Positions 44,201-57,800 of a stretch of 64,000 nt of DNA are shown in pieces. The stretch is from Hypomyces perniciosus (taxonomy: Eukaryota; Ascomycota; Sordariomycetes; Hypocreales; Hypocreaceae). The position numbers were made by a program, and so were the translations under genes. The stretch spans positions 62,001 through 126,000 of the forward strand of contig SPDT01000008.1 of assembly GCA_008477525.1 (NCBI GenBank). The letters are read 5' to 3'. Position 1 is the first letter of the stretch; every line of letters begins with the position of its first letter. The notes under the pieces were generated by a model. It was not told the DNA's origin, searched no databases, and saw nothing but the letters and a program-made list of their open reading frames with translations.

Positions 44201-46523
44201 GCTATAATTAAAATATTACTTTTACTTTAAATCCTATTTTAGAATTATTTAATTATACCTTTTTTCCTTTTTTACTATAATACTTTATTTAAAGAAAAAC
44301 CCTTACCCTTTTATTTTATTTTTCTAGTTTATAAAAAATAAACTAAAAACTCTACTTTTCTACTATATTAGCCAGATATCTTTAAGCCGCGCTAAGAACT
44401 TCTTTAAATTAAATAAATAAAGCTTTACTATTAATCCTATTATAAGTTAATATAGCTATTAACTATTATAAATTTACCTTTAACTTAATTAATATATTAC
44501 CAGCTATTTATAATTATTAATTAAAATAACAATTACTTTAAGCTATATTTACTATAAAAATCTTATATTAATATTTAACTTTAAAGTAAATTAATAGCGC
44601 TTTTATATTAAAAATATCTATAACTTTTTATATAACTTTTCCTATAAAAAATAAATATTAAACTTTACTTTAAAAGTAATACTTTATATAATAGTAAAAG
44701 GATTAGCGATTATTAAAGTAGCTTAAATTAAAATCATAGTACTTATAAATGCTTTTAAAGGTACCTTTACTTTTAATTAAATAATATTTTAAACTTTTAG
44801 TATTCCTAATAAACTATAAAACTTTTAGCACTTTATTAAAAGATAAGAAATTTTTATAAAGTTAATGTATTTCCTTAAATATTAATATATTTATATTTTT
44901 AATAAATGTAGATACTTTTATTATTTTAATTTTTATAGATATAACTGTAAGTATTAAATGTAGTAGTGTTTTAATTTATAGGCTTATATAGTCGAGAAAG
45001 CTGGATTTCTTTATTTATGTAGCTTTTATTTAATCTTATATATAGAATAACTTAAAGTTAATAAATATAGCTATTTAAGCCTATTCTAGATCTAGTAAAT
45101 ATTTTATAGATTTATTGGCGTTAAATTAAATTAACTAGCAGGACTTTTAAATGAGATCCCTGTCTCTTTTAGCTTTAGAAAATATAGACTAATTAATTTA
45201 AAGGGATGTAAACTTTTACTTTAAGATTAGTATTAATACTTATACTTTAAGTATTTAATTAAAAGCTATATAAATATAATTTAAGTTATATATTGATCTT
45301 TAGCATTAACTAAATTTACTATTATAAATTTTAAAATAAATATTAAAGATATTTTACTTGTTTTAATTAAATATTATTTAATTAAGTTAAATTAAGGCTA
45401 ATAGGCTTTTTTTAGAATAATTTATAAAAGGCATATAATAAAGAGTAATAGTTAATATTTAGTGAACTTAAAAGTATTAGTAAATAATTTTATAAAGGAG
45501 AATAAGTTAATCTATTATAATAATAGTCTTTTTTAATAATTAATTGCCTTTTTACCTTTAGGCATTTGAAAAAGATTTTAATAATAGCAGCTAATACTTA
45601 AAATGCAATTTCTTATATTAATAATACCTATACTTTTAACTATATAGTTAAATTAATTATAGTAAAAGAAACAAAAGTATTTTCTTTTACTTTATAAATA
45701 ATATTAATAGTAAAAAAATAAAATAATGCTGCTAGTGTAGTAATATAAGTAGTATTTTCTATAAAAATAGTAGTAGGATTAGCGATTAGGTGTAAGTTAA
45801 TATATTTCTTAGTAATGCTATAACCTATAAGACCCCCGCTAATTATGCCAGCTATTATTAATAATACTAAAACTTTAAATGTAAAGTTAATTTCCTTTAA
45901 AGAAAATAGTAGCTTTTTGAATGTATTGAAGGATAAAAGAGTTTTAAGAGTTGCTATTAAATTTAACCAGTAAGTAATTAAAGATAATAAAAAGGCTTTT
46001 TAAAATTAGGTAAAAGAGGGTAAGCTATAATAGTAGCCTTTATAGTAGGAAAAGGGAAAACTGCACTTTATTATTTTTAGGTTTAATAAATTATAGCTTT
46101 AGATATATACTGCAGATTAACTTTATTTAGGTTAATAGATAAATTAGCTTAAGATAATATCTGAGAATAAGTCTGTATATTTATATAAATAATAGGATAA
46201 TTGATATAAAATAAGCGGATAGCAGCTTAGAATACCTAGTAATAAAGAGATTAATAAAAGGGGATTATTTAATTATAATAATTTTAATAGGAGGGGAATA
46301 ATTTAATATAGATTAAACAGGGAGGAATTAGTAATATAGATAGCAGTAGTTTTACTTTTGATTTTTCCTTTCCTTTTTTCTTTTAATAATACTTTTTCTA
46401 TTATTTTTTTCTATTATTTATATTTTCTTTAAATATTATTATATTAGTATTATAGGGATTAATAGGAAAAGCATTTTATTGAGATTTGCTATTTTTACTT
46501 ATAAATACTTATAGAGAGGGTTT
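35266..46523 (+). pseudogene. RIP-degraded gag-pol of the 12-kb element
   Basis: Reading through the stops, about 40020-40110 gives VTMKDAFILLNADQFSEDF followed by GYIILLLLDFFQ, which corresponds to a fungal gypsy reverse-transcriptase family whose intact form reads ..DEFSE.FAGY..LLDFFSGYDQ. Positions 41640-42240 resemble its integrase (LSNGKFIYLFKGKYNRYRQ, then a stretch with an HQSL motif near 41940). The gag part is unusually long. No open frame of useful size remains; a 60-codon frame at 35994 is chance. Confidence 0.6.
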
Positions 46524-46922
46524 TATTAAAGGTAACTAATATATTTAATATACTAGTATTGTTCTTATTAGCTTACTTAAAAAAGGTTAGCTGTTTATTT
46601 AAGCAGCTACTGGATTAGGAAAGTATAAAAGTATAAAGATATATAAATAGACCTAGTTTAATAAATAGTAACCTTTTTCCCCTTTTAATATATAACTTTA
46701 CCTATAAAAATATAGCCGCTAAAGTATATAAAGGTAACTATTAGTTGCTTTTAGCTGCTGGCATTATGATTAAATAATCCGCAGTATCTGTTAGTCCCTA
46801 TATTATTTAATTGCTGCTTTATGGTTGTGTCAGGAGCGCGGTTCCCGCGCTTAATACTAGTTATTATATATGGGTGTATATATATTGTATATGTATTTTA
46901 AAGCGCCAATTCCCCCTCGACA
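46524..46922 (+). repeat. 3' LTR of the 12-kb element
   Basis: Same length as the 5' LTR and about as diverged as RIP would make it. Starts TATTAAAGGTAAC (mutated TGTCGGGGGTAAC) and ends with the unmutated CCCCCTCGACA. Confidence 0.8.
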
Positions 46923-47268
46923 AAGTAAGAAACTATTAAAGTTAAAGATACCTTTAGCGGCAAATAATTAGTTTACTTTTAATAAAGAGGCTGTATTTTA
47001 AATGTAAAGACTTTTAAGTAAAGCTACTCTTTTAAATTATTAACTAGGCCTTTTAAATAATATTTTATTTATAAAAGAAGAATTTAATATTTATATTTAA
47101 TAAGTAAAAGATAAATTGTAAGTATATTTAAAGAGAAAATATTTAAATACTTTTTTTAAAAGGCAAACCTTTTGTTTATACTTTTAAAAATTAAAGCTTT
47201 ATTACTTATAATTAGCTTATTATATACTATTAATTTAAAATAAATTTATAAAGGCAATTAAAGTAAAG
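46923..47268. other. RIPed DNA, no feature recognised
   Basis: AT-rich, with stops in all frames. Possibly the left flank of the target into which the next element inserted. Confidence 0.4.
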
Positions 47269-47453
47269 TATAAATGTTATGGCACTGACTATAACGCGAT
47301 ATTGACGCCCTGTTATATAAGCTTTAGTTATATAACTAGGCCTTAATGCATTCCTAACTATAGCTTTCTATAAAGCCTTAAGGCTTTCTTACTCTCTACA
47401 GTACAATAACAATATTTGCCTTAACCTGCCTTTTTATACTATAATAGTTTATA
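47269..47453 (+). repeat. 5' LTR of the 6.6-kb gypsy element
   Basis: Runs from TATAAATGTTATGGCACTGA to CTATAATAGTTTATA, whose ends are imperfect inverted repeats once TG-to-TA changes are allowed. About 85 percent alike by eye to 53664-53845. Confidence 0.7.
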
Positions 47454-50400
47454 CTATCTCTTAACTTAGCTGCACTATCGCCAGGCATATACTTAACTAA
47501 CTATAAATTCCCCTTTATTCCTAAACCTATATTCCTAAACCTATAATAACGCCTCTATAGCCTCGCCTTTATCCCTTAAACCCTATATCTATAAAAACGA
47601 ATTATAAGTGAGATAAATATAAATGCCTTAAACTTTACCCTATAGCCTAACCTGGCCTAATAGACTATAATTTTAACTATAAAGCTAATACTTTTCCCTT
47701 TTTTTTTAAAAAAACTTATAAAAATCTAGTATTAATAGTAACTATATATATTTAATAAATATAATTATTAAAAATAATAACCTTTATTATTAATTATATC
47801 TCTTTAACTAAATAATAAAGAAAGGCTTCATTTAATAAACAATATAAAAATAAACCCTTAAGTAAGAAATTATAAAGTAGGCAGCTAAAAACTAAAACCT
47901 TAAAATATAAATTAAAGCTTAAATTAAAGCTTTAAATACAGCTTTATTACTGAACCCTAAAAATAATAACCTATTTAACTGCTGTTAAATTAAAAACTTT
48001 GAATAATGTAATAGTGAATAAAAAGATATTATTAAATACCAGTAAAAAGATATTAATTAATAATTTTAAATGAATATTATCTTTATAGGCAATTAATTTA
48101 TCTTTTTAACTAAATTTAAAAAAGTCTTATATATTATAAGTCTTTTAAAGGGAAATATATATTAACTATAAGAGAGAAACTTTAATACTATTATTAAAAG
48201 TTTTATTAACTTTATTTAATAATATTAAAATATTAATATAATACTTTTTATTAAATTTAATAAATAATATAAAACAATTAATTTATTTTAAAAAGCATTA
48301 TAGTCTTTTAATAATTTATATATATTAAATAAACCTTTATAAAACTTTATAGAAGAGTTATTAATATTAAGCAGTAAATATAATAAAACTATTGAATAAA
48401 GAATAAAATCTTTAAAAATAAAAGTCTTTTAAAAACATATTAATACTATAAAGACTTAATAATTAAACTAAATAAATTAAATTTTATTAAATAATATTAA
48501 CTTTACTAAACTATTGATAATAGGCTTTAAAAGGGCACCTACTATAATGCCCTCTATACTGCTTAAATAAGTTAATATTAATAAAGCTATTAATAGTAGT
48601 AATATTAATATTCATAAAATAATGAAACTGCTGCTTTAAGGCTAACTAGTAATTTAATATAGTTAAATACTATATATACCCTATTACTTTACCTTTAAGT
48701 TTTTTATAAAAAATATATTATTAAAAGACTTTACTTTTACTATAAAAGAGTAGGCTATAACTTTAATAAATATATAAAAAAAAAGCAGTTTAATATACAT
48801 TAAAGAAATTTATATTAAATATAAAACTAAAATCGCTAAACTTGACTATATTAGCTATACTTTAATTTAATAATACTTTAAAGTTAATAATAAAATAGTT
48901 TAATAAAGTATAATAACTAAACCTTAATAGTATATTAATATTACCTATAATACTTAAATAACTTATAAATTTAAGCTTTAAATAATATACTTTCTTTAAA
49001 TATTAATAAAGATAATAATAATAATTCTGCTTTATTAACTTTTAATTTACTTTAATGTAACTAGCTTTATTTATTAAAAACTTAAATTTAATTTATAAAT
49101 TAAAAAACATCAACTTTTACTAAAAATTATAACTAAAAGTTAACTATAAATAAAACTATTGTTTTAAAATACATTTAGTATTATCTTTTTAATTAAAAAC
49201 CTTTTAGATTTAAATTAATAAATATTAAATCCCTTTTAATATAAACTATACTATTTTTTTATATATAATACTTATGTTAATATAAAAGCTTTAATAATTA
49301 ATAGCTATATACTTCAAGCTTTTATTAGCTATACTTTTATTAAATGATTTAATATTATTATTTAATAACTATTATTTACCAAAAACCTATTATTTACAAA
49401 TAAAAGTTTAGTTAATAAAGTTTTAAACTTTTTTATTATATAAACTATAATTAGCTTTTATAAAAAACTTTACCTGTTTTTATTATAAATCTATTTAATA
49501 ATATATTTATAATCTTTAGACTTTTACAGTTAAAACAATATAACTTTAATATTATTTAAAAAACGTTAACTATTACTTTTAAATTTTATTACTATTATAA
49601 TTAGTCCTTTTTAAAAAGTATAATTAACTTTATATACGTTTTAATAGCAGTTAAAATAAAAAATAATTGTATTAAAGTTAATATAAAAAATATATATTAC
49701 TAGTAATTAATAATTAAAAATACTTTAAATAGAATAAAGTTTAATTTAATAAAATAAAGAAGTATACTATATTAATTACTATTAATTAAGAATACTTTAA
49801 ACGAGATATACTATAACTTAATTAAAAAGGGAGCCTTTAAACTATATATTTTATAAACTTTAACGCTAAACTAAACCTATTATATAACCTATGGGTATAA
49901 TAGAACTAATAATAAAGAAATATAAATATAAATAACTTTAAATTAAATATATATAAAGCTATTGCCTGACTTTATAATTTATAGTTAATAATAAAAAGGA
50001 AAACCTTTATTAAAGCTATTACTATTACTTTTTAATCTATTATTTCTATAAAACTAAATTAAACTTTAAAATTAAAGAATATATTGAAATATAGTAAATA
50101 TATAAATAATAATAGCTATAAACTTTATTACCTTTTATTATTAATTATATATTTATGCAATAAAAGTAATTTAAAAAAAAGATTAATTAAACTATTAAAA
50201 TTAAAAAAACTAATATCTATTACTTTACTAAAACTTTTAAATAAATCTTTCTAATAAGTATTTATAAAATAAAGAGATTATAGTAAAGTCAAAAGAGTAT
50301 TATTACAAGATATATATAACTTTATTAACAAATATTACTTTTTAATATAATTAAAAAGGATTATAGGTGCTAATATTAAGAAATTTATAGCAGGGAAACT

Positions 50401-53400
50401 TAAATTTAATAAATGAAATTTTTTAAAAAAACTACTATTTTAACTATATAATTTATATAATACTTTCCTATTAAAGACAATAAATAAACTTTATATATAA
50501 TAGGCTTAAAACTATAAAATTAAAATACTATTAAAAAAGGATTTACTATATTAAAGAAATAGGCTAATTTTATTTAATAAACTATAAGTAATAAAGAAAT
50601 AGTTATATAATAATGTAGCGAAAAGGTTTATCTATAAATTGCAAATATAATATATTATTCTCCTCTTTTTAACTATAAAATTAAAAGGCAGTATCTGTAT
50701 TTATTAAAACTATTAAAAGTTAAATAATATTACTATTAAACATTAATATCTGTTAATATTAATTTAAAAAACCTTGCATACTTTAAACTATATAAAGGTA
50801 TATATAAAATCTAATATTATTATTATATTTAATAACCTTTATATTATTAAAAAGTATATATAAAATATAGTATTTATTATAAAGTTTAGCCTTTTTAAAA
50901 TCTTAATTATACCTTTTAGCCTTTATAATACACTTATTATATTTTAAGATTATATTAACTATAATCTTTATAACCTATGTAACTATATCTATATTATATA
51001 CTTTAATAAAATCTTTATATATTTACTAAACTAAAAAGAATATTAAATATATATATAAAGTTATAGTTTCCCTTTAAAATATTAGCCTTTAAATTAATAT
51101 TATTAACTATAAATTTAAAATACTAAAAATAAAATACTTTAGGTTAATTATGACTTTAAAAGGATTAAACACAAATCTTAAAACAGTTAAAGTTATATTA
51201 AACTAGTGATTATTTATAAAAGTAAAGGATTTATAAAAATTCCTTAACTTTATAAATTTCTATTATTATTTTATTTAAAAATACTTTAAAATAGCCGCAC
51301 TATTAAATATACTTTTAAACAAACATTAACTATATATTTAAAAGGATAAATAGTAAAAAGCCTTTAGTTTAATTAGATACACTTTTAAATTAACCTTAAT
51401 CCTAGCCTTTTTTAACTATAATAAATAAATAGTCTCTAATATTGATGGCTTTAATTAAATATTAAATAGTATTTTATTATAATAGAATTAAATGGGTATG
51501 TTTTACTTTATTATATTCTTTTTATATAGTATAATACTTAAAAATATAACTATAAGATCTATAATAAAAAACTTTTAATTATTATTAAAGCTATACAAGA
51601 ATAGGGCCTAAAATTATAAAGCTTATAAAATTTTAATATTATTATAGACTATAAAAACCTTAAATACTTTACTTTAATTAAAGCTTTAAACTAATAGTAA
51701 ATCTAATAATTTAAATTCCTCTTTAACTTTAGCTTTTATATTATCTATTAATTTAACTTTAAAGCTATAAAACCTAATGCCTTAAATATTAAGGCTAAAA
51801 ATAATTTTATAAAATTAAACCCCTTTAATAATTAAATTAAAAATAGGCAATATATTATCCTTTTATAAAGTTTTTTTAGCTTTAAAATTTAAGTAATATT
51901 TTAAAAAAAAGTTTTATTAAATATAAAACTATTTATAAAGGCTGCCTTTATAGTTATAATAATACCTATAAAAATAAATTAATTAATAACTTAATTGCAG
52001 TAGTATATAAATAAAATACTATAGTAAAAAAATAGTAACTATATTTTAAAACCTTAATATCCACTAATAGCTAAAATAACTTTATAAAAAACTCTAGATT
52101 ATAATAAATAACTATTAAATAATAAATAATAGAATTTACTATTAAAAGCAGCTTTTTATTCCCTTTAATAATAAACTTTATATATAAATCTTATTAAAAA
52201 CCATTTAAATAGCCTAATTAAATACCTAAACAAGTTTAAAACTTTAAACCTTATAAACTAAATATACTAATAGCTATAAATCTTAAAAGATATTAAAATA
52301 TTTATATAAACCAATAAATTATATATTAAAATAAAGGCCTTATAATCTTTACTATAAAGCTTCTTTTAACTATTATTAATTTTATTCTATATATAATTAA
52401 ATATCTTTATTAATTATACTATATACAATTACTTAAACTTTACTACTATAATACTATTTATAAATATTTACTAATAATAGTTTACTACTTTATAAAAATA
52501 TATTATTTTATACCTATTACTTTACTATCAATAAAAAAGCTAGTTAATATATTTATTAATAAAATGTATTACCTTTATAGTATATTTAATAATATTATAT
52601 TAAACTCTAACATACCGTTTATATTAAAATTTTAAAAATAACTTTTAAAGTAATTTAAAGTTATATTAAAACATTTATTAGCCTTTTCCTTTAACACTAA
52701 TAGCTAAATCAGAAGAATTAATATAAGTATAGAATAATAGCTATAAACCTTTATTAACATTCACTAAAATAATTAAGTTTATTAGCTTTTATTAATTAAA
52801 TTTACTGTAAATAATATTATATTTAAAACTATTTAAATATTATTGTTTTTAATTAATTATAGTTTTAACCTTTACTTAAAGATAAAGCCTTTATAGCTTT
52901 ACCTAGTAAACCTTTTTCTAGTAAAGAAAAGGGTTTTTATTAATGTTATTACTAAGCGATATAAATATATTATAATATAGTTAAAGGCTTTAACTAAGGC
53001 TTTAAAAAAGGATATACAGAAAATATAAATATATAAAAGGAGGTATTATTAGTTTATACTATTAAGTGAAAAGTTTTTATTAATATATAAACTATAAAGA
53101 TTTTCCTAGTCCTATATAACTCCCTTTTATAACTTAAAACAATTACTTTATTATACCTTAAATAAAAATAATTAATAAAGTTAAGTTAAAGAATATTTAA
53201 AGCAAAATATTAAAAAGGGAAAATAATATAAATAATATATAAAAGTAATAAAACTTTAAAGCGCTTTTAAATTATTATAATAATAATAGATTTTACTATT
53301 TTATTAAATAAAAATATTATACTTTTATATACTAATTGGCTAAAGACTTATAAGGTGAAAAAAAGTAATATAAAACTTTTATAAAAGAAACCTATAAAAG

Positions 53401-53663
53401 CTAAGCCTACTGCAATAAATATTAAAAGGAATTATAAAAAAGGAAAAAAAAAAATAGCTAAAAAGAAACTAAAGCCTATAAAGCGCTAACCAAAGACTAT
53501 ATTATATTAAAGCCTATAACTAAACTATATATTACTAATACTAAAAACTATATCAGTTACCCTATTCGCCTTTATATTAAAAGTATTAAAATAAATTACC
53601 TAGAATTTTAATTTATATAAGCAATATAACTATTTGCGGCCAAATAGTATAATAAAGAGGGGG
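47454..53663 (+). pseudogene. RIP-degraded gypsy gag-pol
   Basis: About 50830-51180, read through stops, gives a gypsy reverse-transcriptase pattern: IIPFSLYNTLIIFQDYIN (family: VMPFGLCNAPATFQ..IN), then IYFNKIFIYL (family: YLDDILIYS) near 50997-51028. The catalytic Asp pair has become Asn-Lys. No other domain is clear enough to delimit. No functional frame remains. Confidence 0.65.
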
Positions 53664-53845
53664 TATACTGCTATAGCACTAACTATAACGCGATATTAAC
53701 GCCATATTACATAAGCTCCGGTTATATAACTAGGCCTTAACGCGTTCCTAGCTATAGCTTTCTATAAAGCTTTAAGGCTTTCTTGCTCTTTATAGTATAA
53801 TAATAATATTTACCTTGACCTGCCTTTTTATACTGTAATAGTAAA
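53664..53845 (+). repeat. 3' LTR of the 6.6-kb gypsy element
   Basis: Begins TATACTGCTATAGCACTAAC directly after a G-run and parallels the 5' LTR up to CTGTAATAG. The last few bases differ from the 5' LTR. Confidence 0.7.
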
Positions 53846-54440
53846 TTTAAGCTTGTTATTATAAAAGAAAGTTTAAGGTAAAATTATAGACTTTCTTTAT
53901 TATTATTAAAAAGTAATTGAAATTATCCTTTAATACCTTTTTTAAGCAGCTTATAAGATTATTTATATTACTTTTTACTTAAAAAAATATATTTGATAGT
54001 AATAGGTTAACTATTTTAAAGAGAAAGGCAAATTAACTAGATTAATTATTTAAAATAAATTTTATTAATAGTTTAAAAATAATAATCGCAATAGTTTAAC
54101 TAGGTATTATAAAGCGACTTTATAGATTTTTTATTTATCTTAAAACTACTAAATAAAGTTTATGGTTTTTGTTTTTTAATTTAAGATTATTAAAAGCGAA
54201 TTCTTTAAAATAACTCCTTTATAGTTTAAAATTTATATATCGTTATAGTATTTTTCCCTTATAATAAATAAGTAGATACTTTACTATAAAATCTTTATAA
54301 CCTTGTAAAAGTTAATTTATATTAATATAATTACTAAGACTTTTATAAATAGCTATACTAATAATATAAATAGCTTTTAATAGGAATTTTGATTTTAAAG
54401 AACATATAAAAAGGCTAGACTTATTAGTTAATAGGGATTA
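53846..54440. other. RIPed DNA, no feature recognised
   Basis: AT-rich, with stops in all frames and no recognisable domain. Confidence 0.4.
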
Positions 54441-54830
54441 TGTTGAAATAATAAGGTTATACTAGACTTTATTTATATATAGCTTCTAGGAAGCTGCATA
54501 TAACGCAGTAATAAGGAAACAACTAAGAGTTTACTAGGTAAACAATAGACTAAACAATTAAATTGTAACTAATCTAATAGCTAAAAAGCTATAGGATATC
54601 TAGTAATATGCGGCTGTATTGTAGAAGTAATTGTAGAACAATGCTTTATCTTCTATAATAGTCCTCTGATTTAATAATAGGCGTGCAGTAGCAGAATTGG
54701 GTTTATGGCTGCATTCTTATTTTCCGCAAAATTCATTTATATATAAAATCGCTTAAAAAGACTTACAGCCATATAAATAGGAAACTATTTTAGTTAAATT
54801 TCTTATAATGCCTATAATAATAATTATAAT
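54441..54830 (+). mobile_element. Truncated, RIPed family-A LTR
   Basis: Begins TGTTGAAATAATAAGG and follows the LTR at 2075-2654 for about 390 bp (for example CAGAATTGGG and TTTTCCGCAAAATTCATTTA). It is lost where the other copies continue with the last 190 bp. Many CA/TG sites have become TA, so this copy is older than the two solo LTRs. Confidence 0.8.
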
Positions 54831-57800
54831 AGTATCCCATTAATATTCTATAGCAAAGGCCATTAATCCTAGTAGGGTAAAAGGATATACTATACTAGGT
54901 TTAACTATAGTATTATTAATAAATATATAGGCTCCCTTATATAGCATTTTATCGCCTTAATAGGTATAGTCTTTTAGCTCTTTTCCTATTAGTAGGTTAA
55001 AAAGATACGCGAATCTCGCGTAGTATATTAAATAATTAAGGTTAGCCTTAACTAAAAGGTTAGCCCCTGTTAATTAATAGGCGATTTAATATTAAACTAT
55101 AAGTAAATCTTTTATAGGGTAAAAGAGTAATAACAGAAAGAATTAAAAGATTAAGTTTAATAGTAGAATTAGTTAAGCTTTTTAGCAGTATAGGTATATT
55201 TTAATAAAGAAGTTAAAGGCCTATACTATTTAAAGGAAGTAATTATAGCTGGAACCTAATAAATAGAAGGTCAGTTTATGGATTAAAAGGGCTAGTCCCT
55301 ATTATTATACTTTACTAATCTTCCTGTAATAAAAGATATAGTTATATACTTTCTTCTTGCCGCAGCTGCAGGTTATTAACGCGTTTTTATACTAGAAGCG
55401 CTTATAATATTATATAAAGTCCCTATACCAGGACCTAGCGGCTAATAAATAATAGAGTTCCCTTTATAGGATTATTAATTCTTTAACGAATTTTAGGTTA
55501 GCTATTAATTTAAATGGGCGATATATATTAAATATATTCTCTTTTTACTAGCTTTTAAAGTTAATTTATAGTTTTGCCTTAGCTTTTCATTAAAGGAAAG
55601 TAAATATAAATATTGCATTAAATAGCTTTAGTTATTTATAGCCTAATGTCGCTAACTAGTCTATAGCTTTATTACATTATATCCTTTAATAGTTAGGGCA
55701 TTATTAAATATATATATTCTCTTTATATATACTTTTAGTTTTTAAAATTTAATAAAGGTTTCTTATAATAAATTTAAGGGTATACCTTTTAGATAGTATA
55801 TTGCAGCTATATTATCTAGGCAAATAGTAATATCCCCTATATTATTATTATAGGCTAGGGCAGCTTTAAGTTTTTCTAGAGCTTTAGTTGCCTTATTGTT
55901 AAATACTTCTACTAGGCTAAGTTGGCTATATTTTATTAAAACTTCTTTACTGTTTTACTATATGAAAAAGCTATAGTTAATAGCTTTTATAGTAAAGTAT
56001 AAACTCTATAAATATTACTATATCCTAAGGGGCTATTATAGCTATTTAATTATTAAATTCTTTAGTAGCTTTAGCTTTACTGCCTAGGTAAAGTGTCTAA
56101 GTTCTAGTTAGTTTAAGGAAAAAGGCTAGTTTTAAGTAATTCCTAGTAAATTATATAGTCTGCTATAATTTTATTATAGGCGTTGCTATAGCTTGTCTAT
56201 ATAGGTATTTGTTTAATTAAGTCTTGGAAATGAGAGAATACCGGTTATTTAGCAATAATAGTTTAATTGCAAATTAAAGCTTTTATATATTAAAGAGTTA
56301 TATTAATAAAGGGATTCTGCTTTCTTTATATCGGATTAATATAAAAGTTATTTTCTATACTAAAAGGATAGCTTTTATAAGTATGTTAAAGACTAGGGTT
56401 ATATAGTTAAAGAGGTATTATATTCTATATATATTTAAGCCATTATACTATACCTTTAACCTATAGTAAAGTATTAGTTTTATATATATACAGACTATTT
56501 ATTGTATAAAGTATAAAGTAGCCTTTAATATATAGTTTAAGATATTATATAGTGTATTTATTAATATATAGGCCTTTATAGCCTATTTTTTAATATATAT
56601 TTTAAAGATAAGCTTTTAGTTAAAGAAGATATCTGGTTACCTAATTGCCCCTTTTTTAAATATAGGTTTTAAAATATTATTATATATTACTAGTAAATTA
56701 TTTTATAAGCGGAATTTTAAAAAATATATTACTTTTATTTTTTTAGGATTAAATAATATTATATTATCTTTGCCTTATTATTAAAGCTTTTAGACTGCAG
56801 CTATAGCTTAGGCTACTATTTAGTTAAAGGAGTTATTAATAAATAAAAATACTGTATTATTTATATAGCTAAACCTTTATAGTTTACTGTAAAGGGATTA
56901 TTTAATAGCTGCTATTTATTGTTAAGTAGGGGCAGTAAAAAAATAGTATATTAAAGCTATATAAAGCAGGAATAAAATTAAAGATATTAATAATCTTTAA
57001 AGGAGATTATAGTTTAAAGGGAGCAGTTAAATTATTATCTTTTATCGTTTTACTTAAGAATTGCATTTTATTATTAAAGAAAAGGCCTATTTAGCTATAT
57101 AGTTAAGCTAGCTTTATTCTGATAGTTAAAGGGTTAATCTATTAATTATAACTATATTAAAAGCCCTTTAAATATTAGCTGTAATAAAGGTAATTACTTT
57201 ACTATTATAAGAAGCCAGCTTAATTTTATAAACTAAAACTATAACTCAATTAATACTAAATCTTTTTAAAAAGGCGCTCGCTTATTTAATATATAATATC
57301 TATTATATAATTACAGTATATATAGTTTTTTATATAATAAAGCGTTTCAGTCCTTTACTTAAATAAAAGAGGAAAAAGATTAGCCTTTAAGCTTTTAAGG
57401 ATAATAGATCTTTTTTCCCTAGTTTAAGGATTATTACTATTTTAGCTGACTTAAAGGCTAATAAATAATGCCTAATTTTAAGGCAGGTTTTATAAAAAAA
57501 GTGAATATATTCTTTAATTATTAGCTAATAAAGCTATAAAAAGTCTATTATAATATTATTAATCTTTAAAGATATATTTCCTTAATATATTATAACTACT
57601 ACTACTTTATTTAATAAAACTATTAAAGGGAGTTTAATTTACTATTTTTAATTAAGTAAAAACTATAAGTCTTTAATATTATCAGCTATTATATATTTTT
57701 TAAGTATAATATTATAGAAAGTAATAGCCTTTTCCTTTTAAAAGGTAAAAACTTAATTGTTAATTTATAATTGCGGTAATTAAAAGATTAGTGATAGCTT

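Larger units (their letters stand above)
34867..46922 (+). mobile_element. 12-kb Ty3/gypsy-like LTR retrotransposon, RIPed
   Basis: Two 399-bp LTRs (34867-35265 and 46524-46922) enclose about 11.3 kb. A purine tract (AGAGAGGG, 46513-46520) precedes the 3' LTR. Gag-like sequence lies around 36000-38300, reverse transcriptase around 39900-40700 and integrase around 41600-42300, all on the plus strand and riddled with stops. A second copy begins at 61494, and the two are collinear through at least 2.1 kb. No matching 5-bp duplication is seen at the ends (TAATT and AAGTA). Confidence 0.75.
47269..53845 (+). mobile_element. 6.6-kb Ty3/gypsy element with short LTRs, RIPed
   Basis: LTRs of about 185 bp lie at 47269-47453 and 53664 to about 53845. 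The polypurine tract AAAGAGGGGG (53654-53663) directly precedes the 3' LTR. Reverse transcriptase is readable near 50830-51180. The exact 3' end is uncertain by several bases, and I could not confirm a target duplication (TAAAG before, TAAAT near 53842). Confidence 0.75.

Noticed and set aside
34862..46927. Target-site duplication around the 12-kb element
   Set aside because: The five bases before (TAATT) and after (AAGTA) do not match, even allowing RIP transitions.
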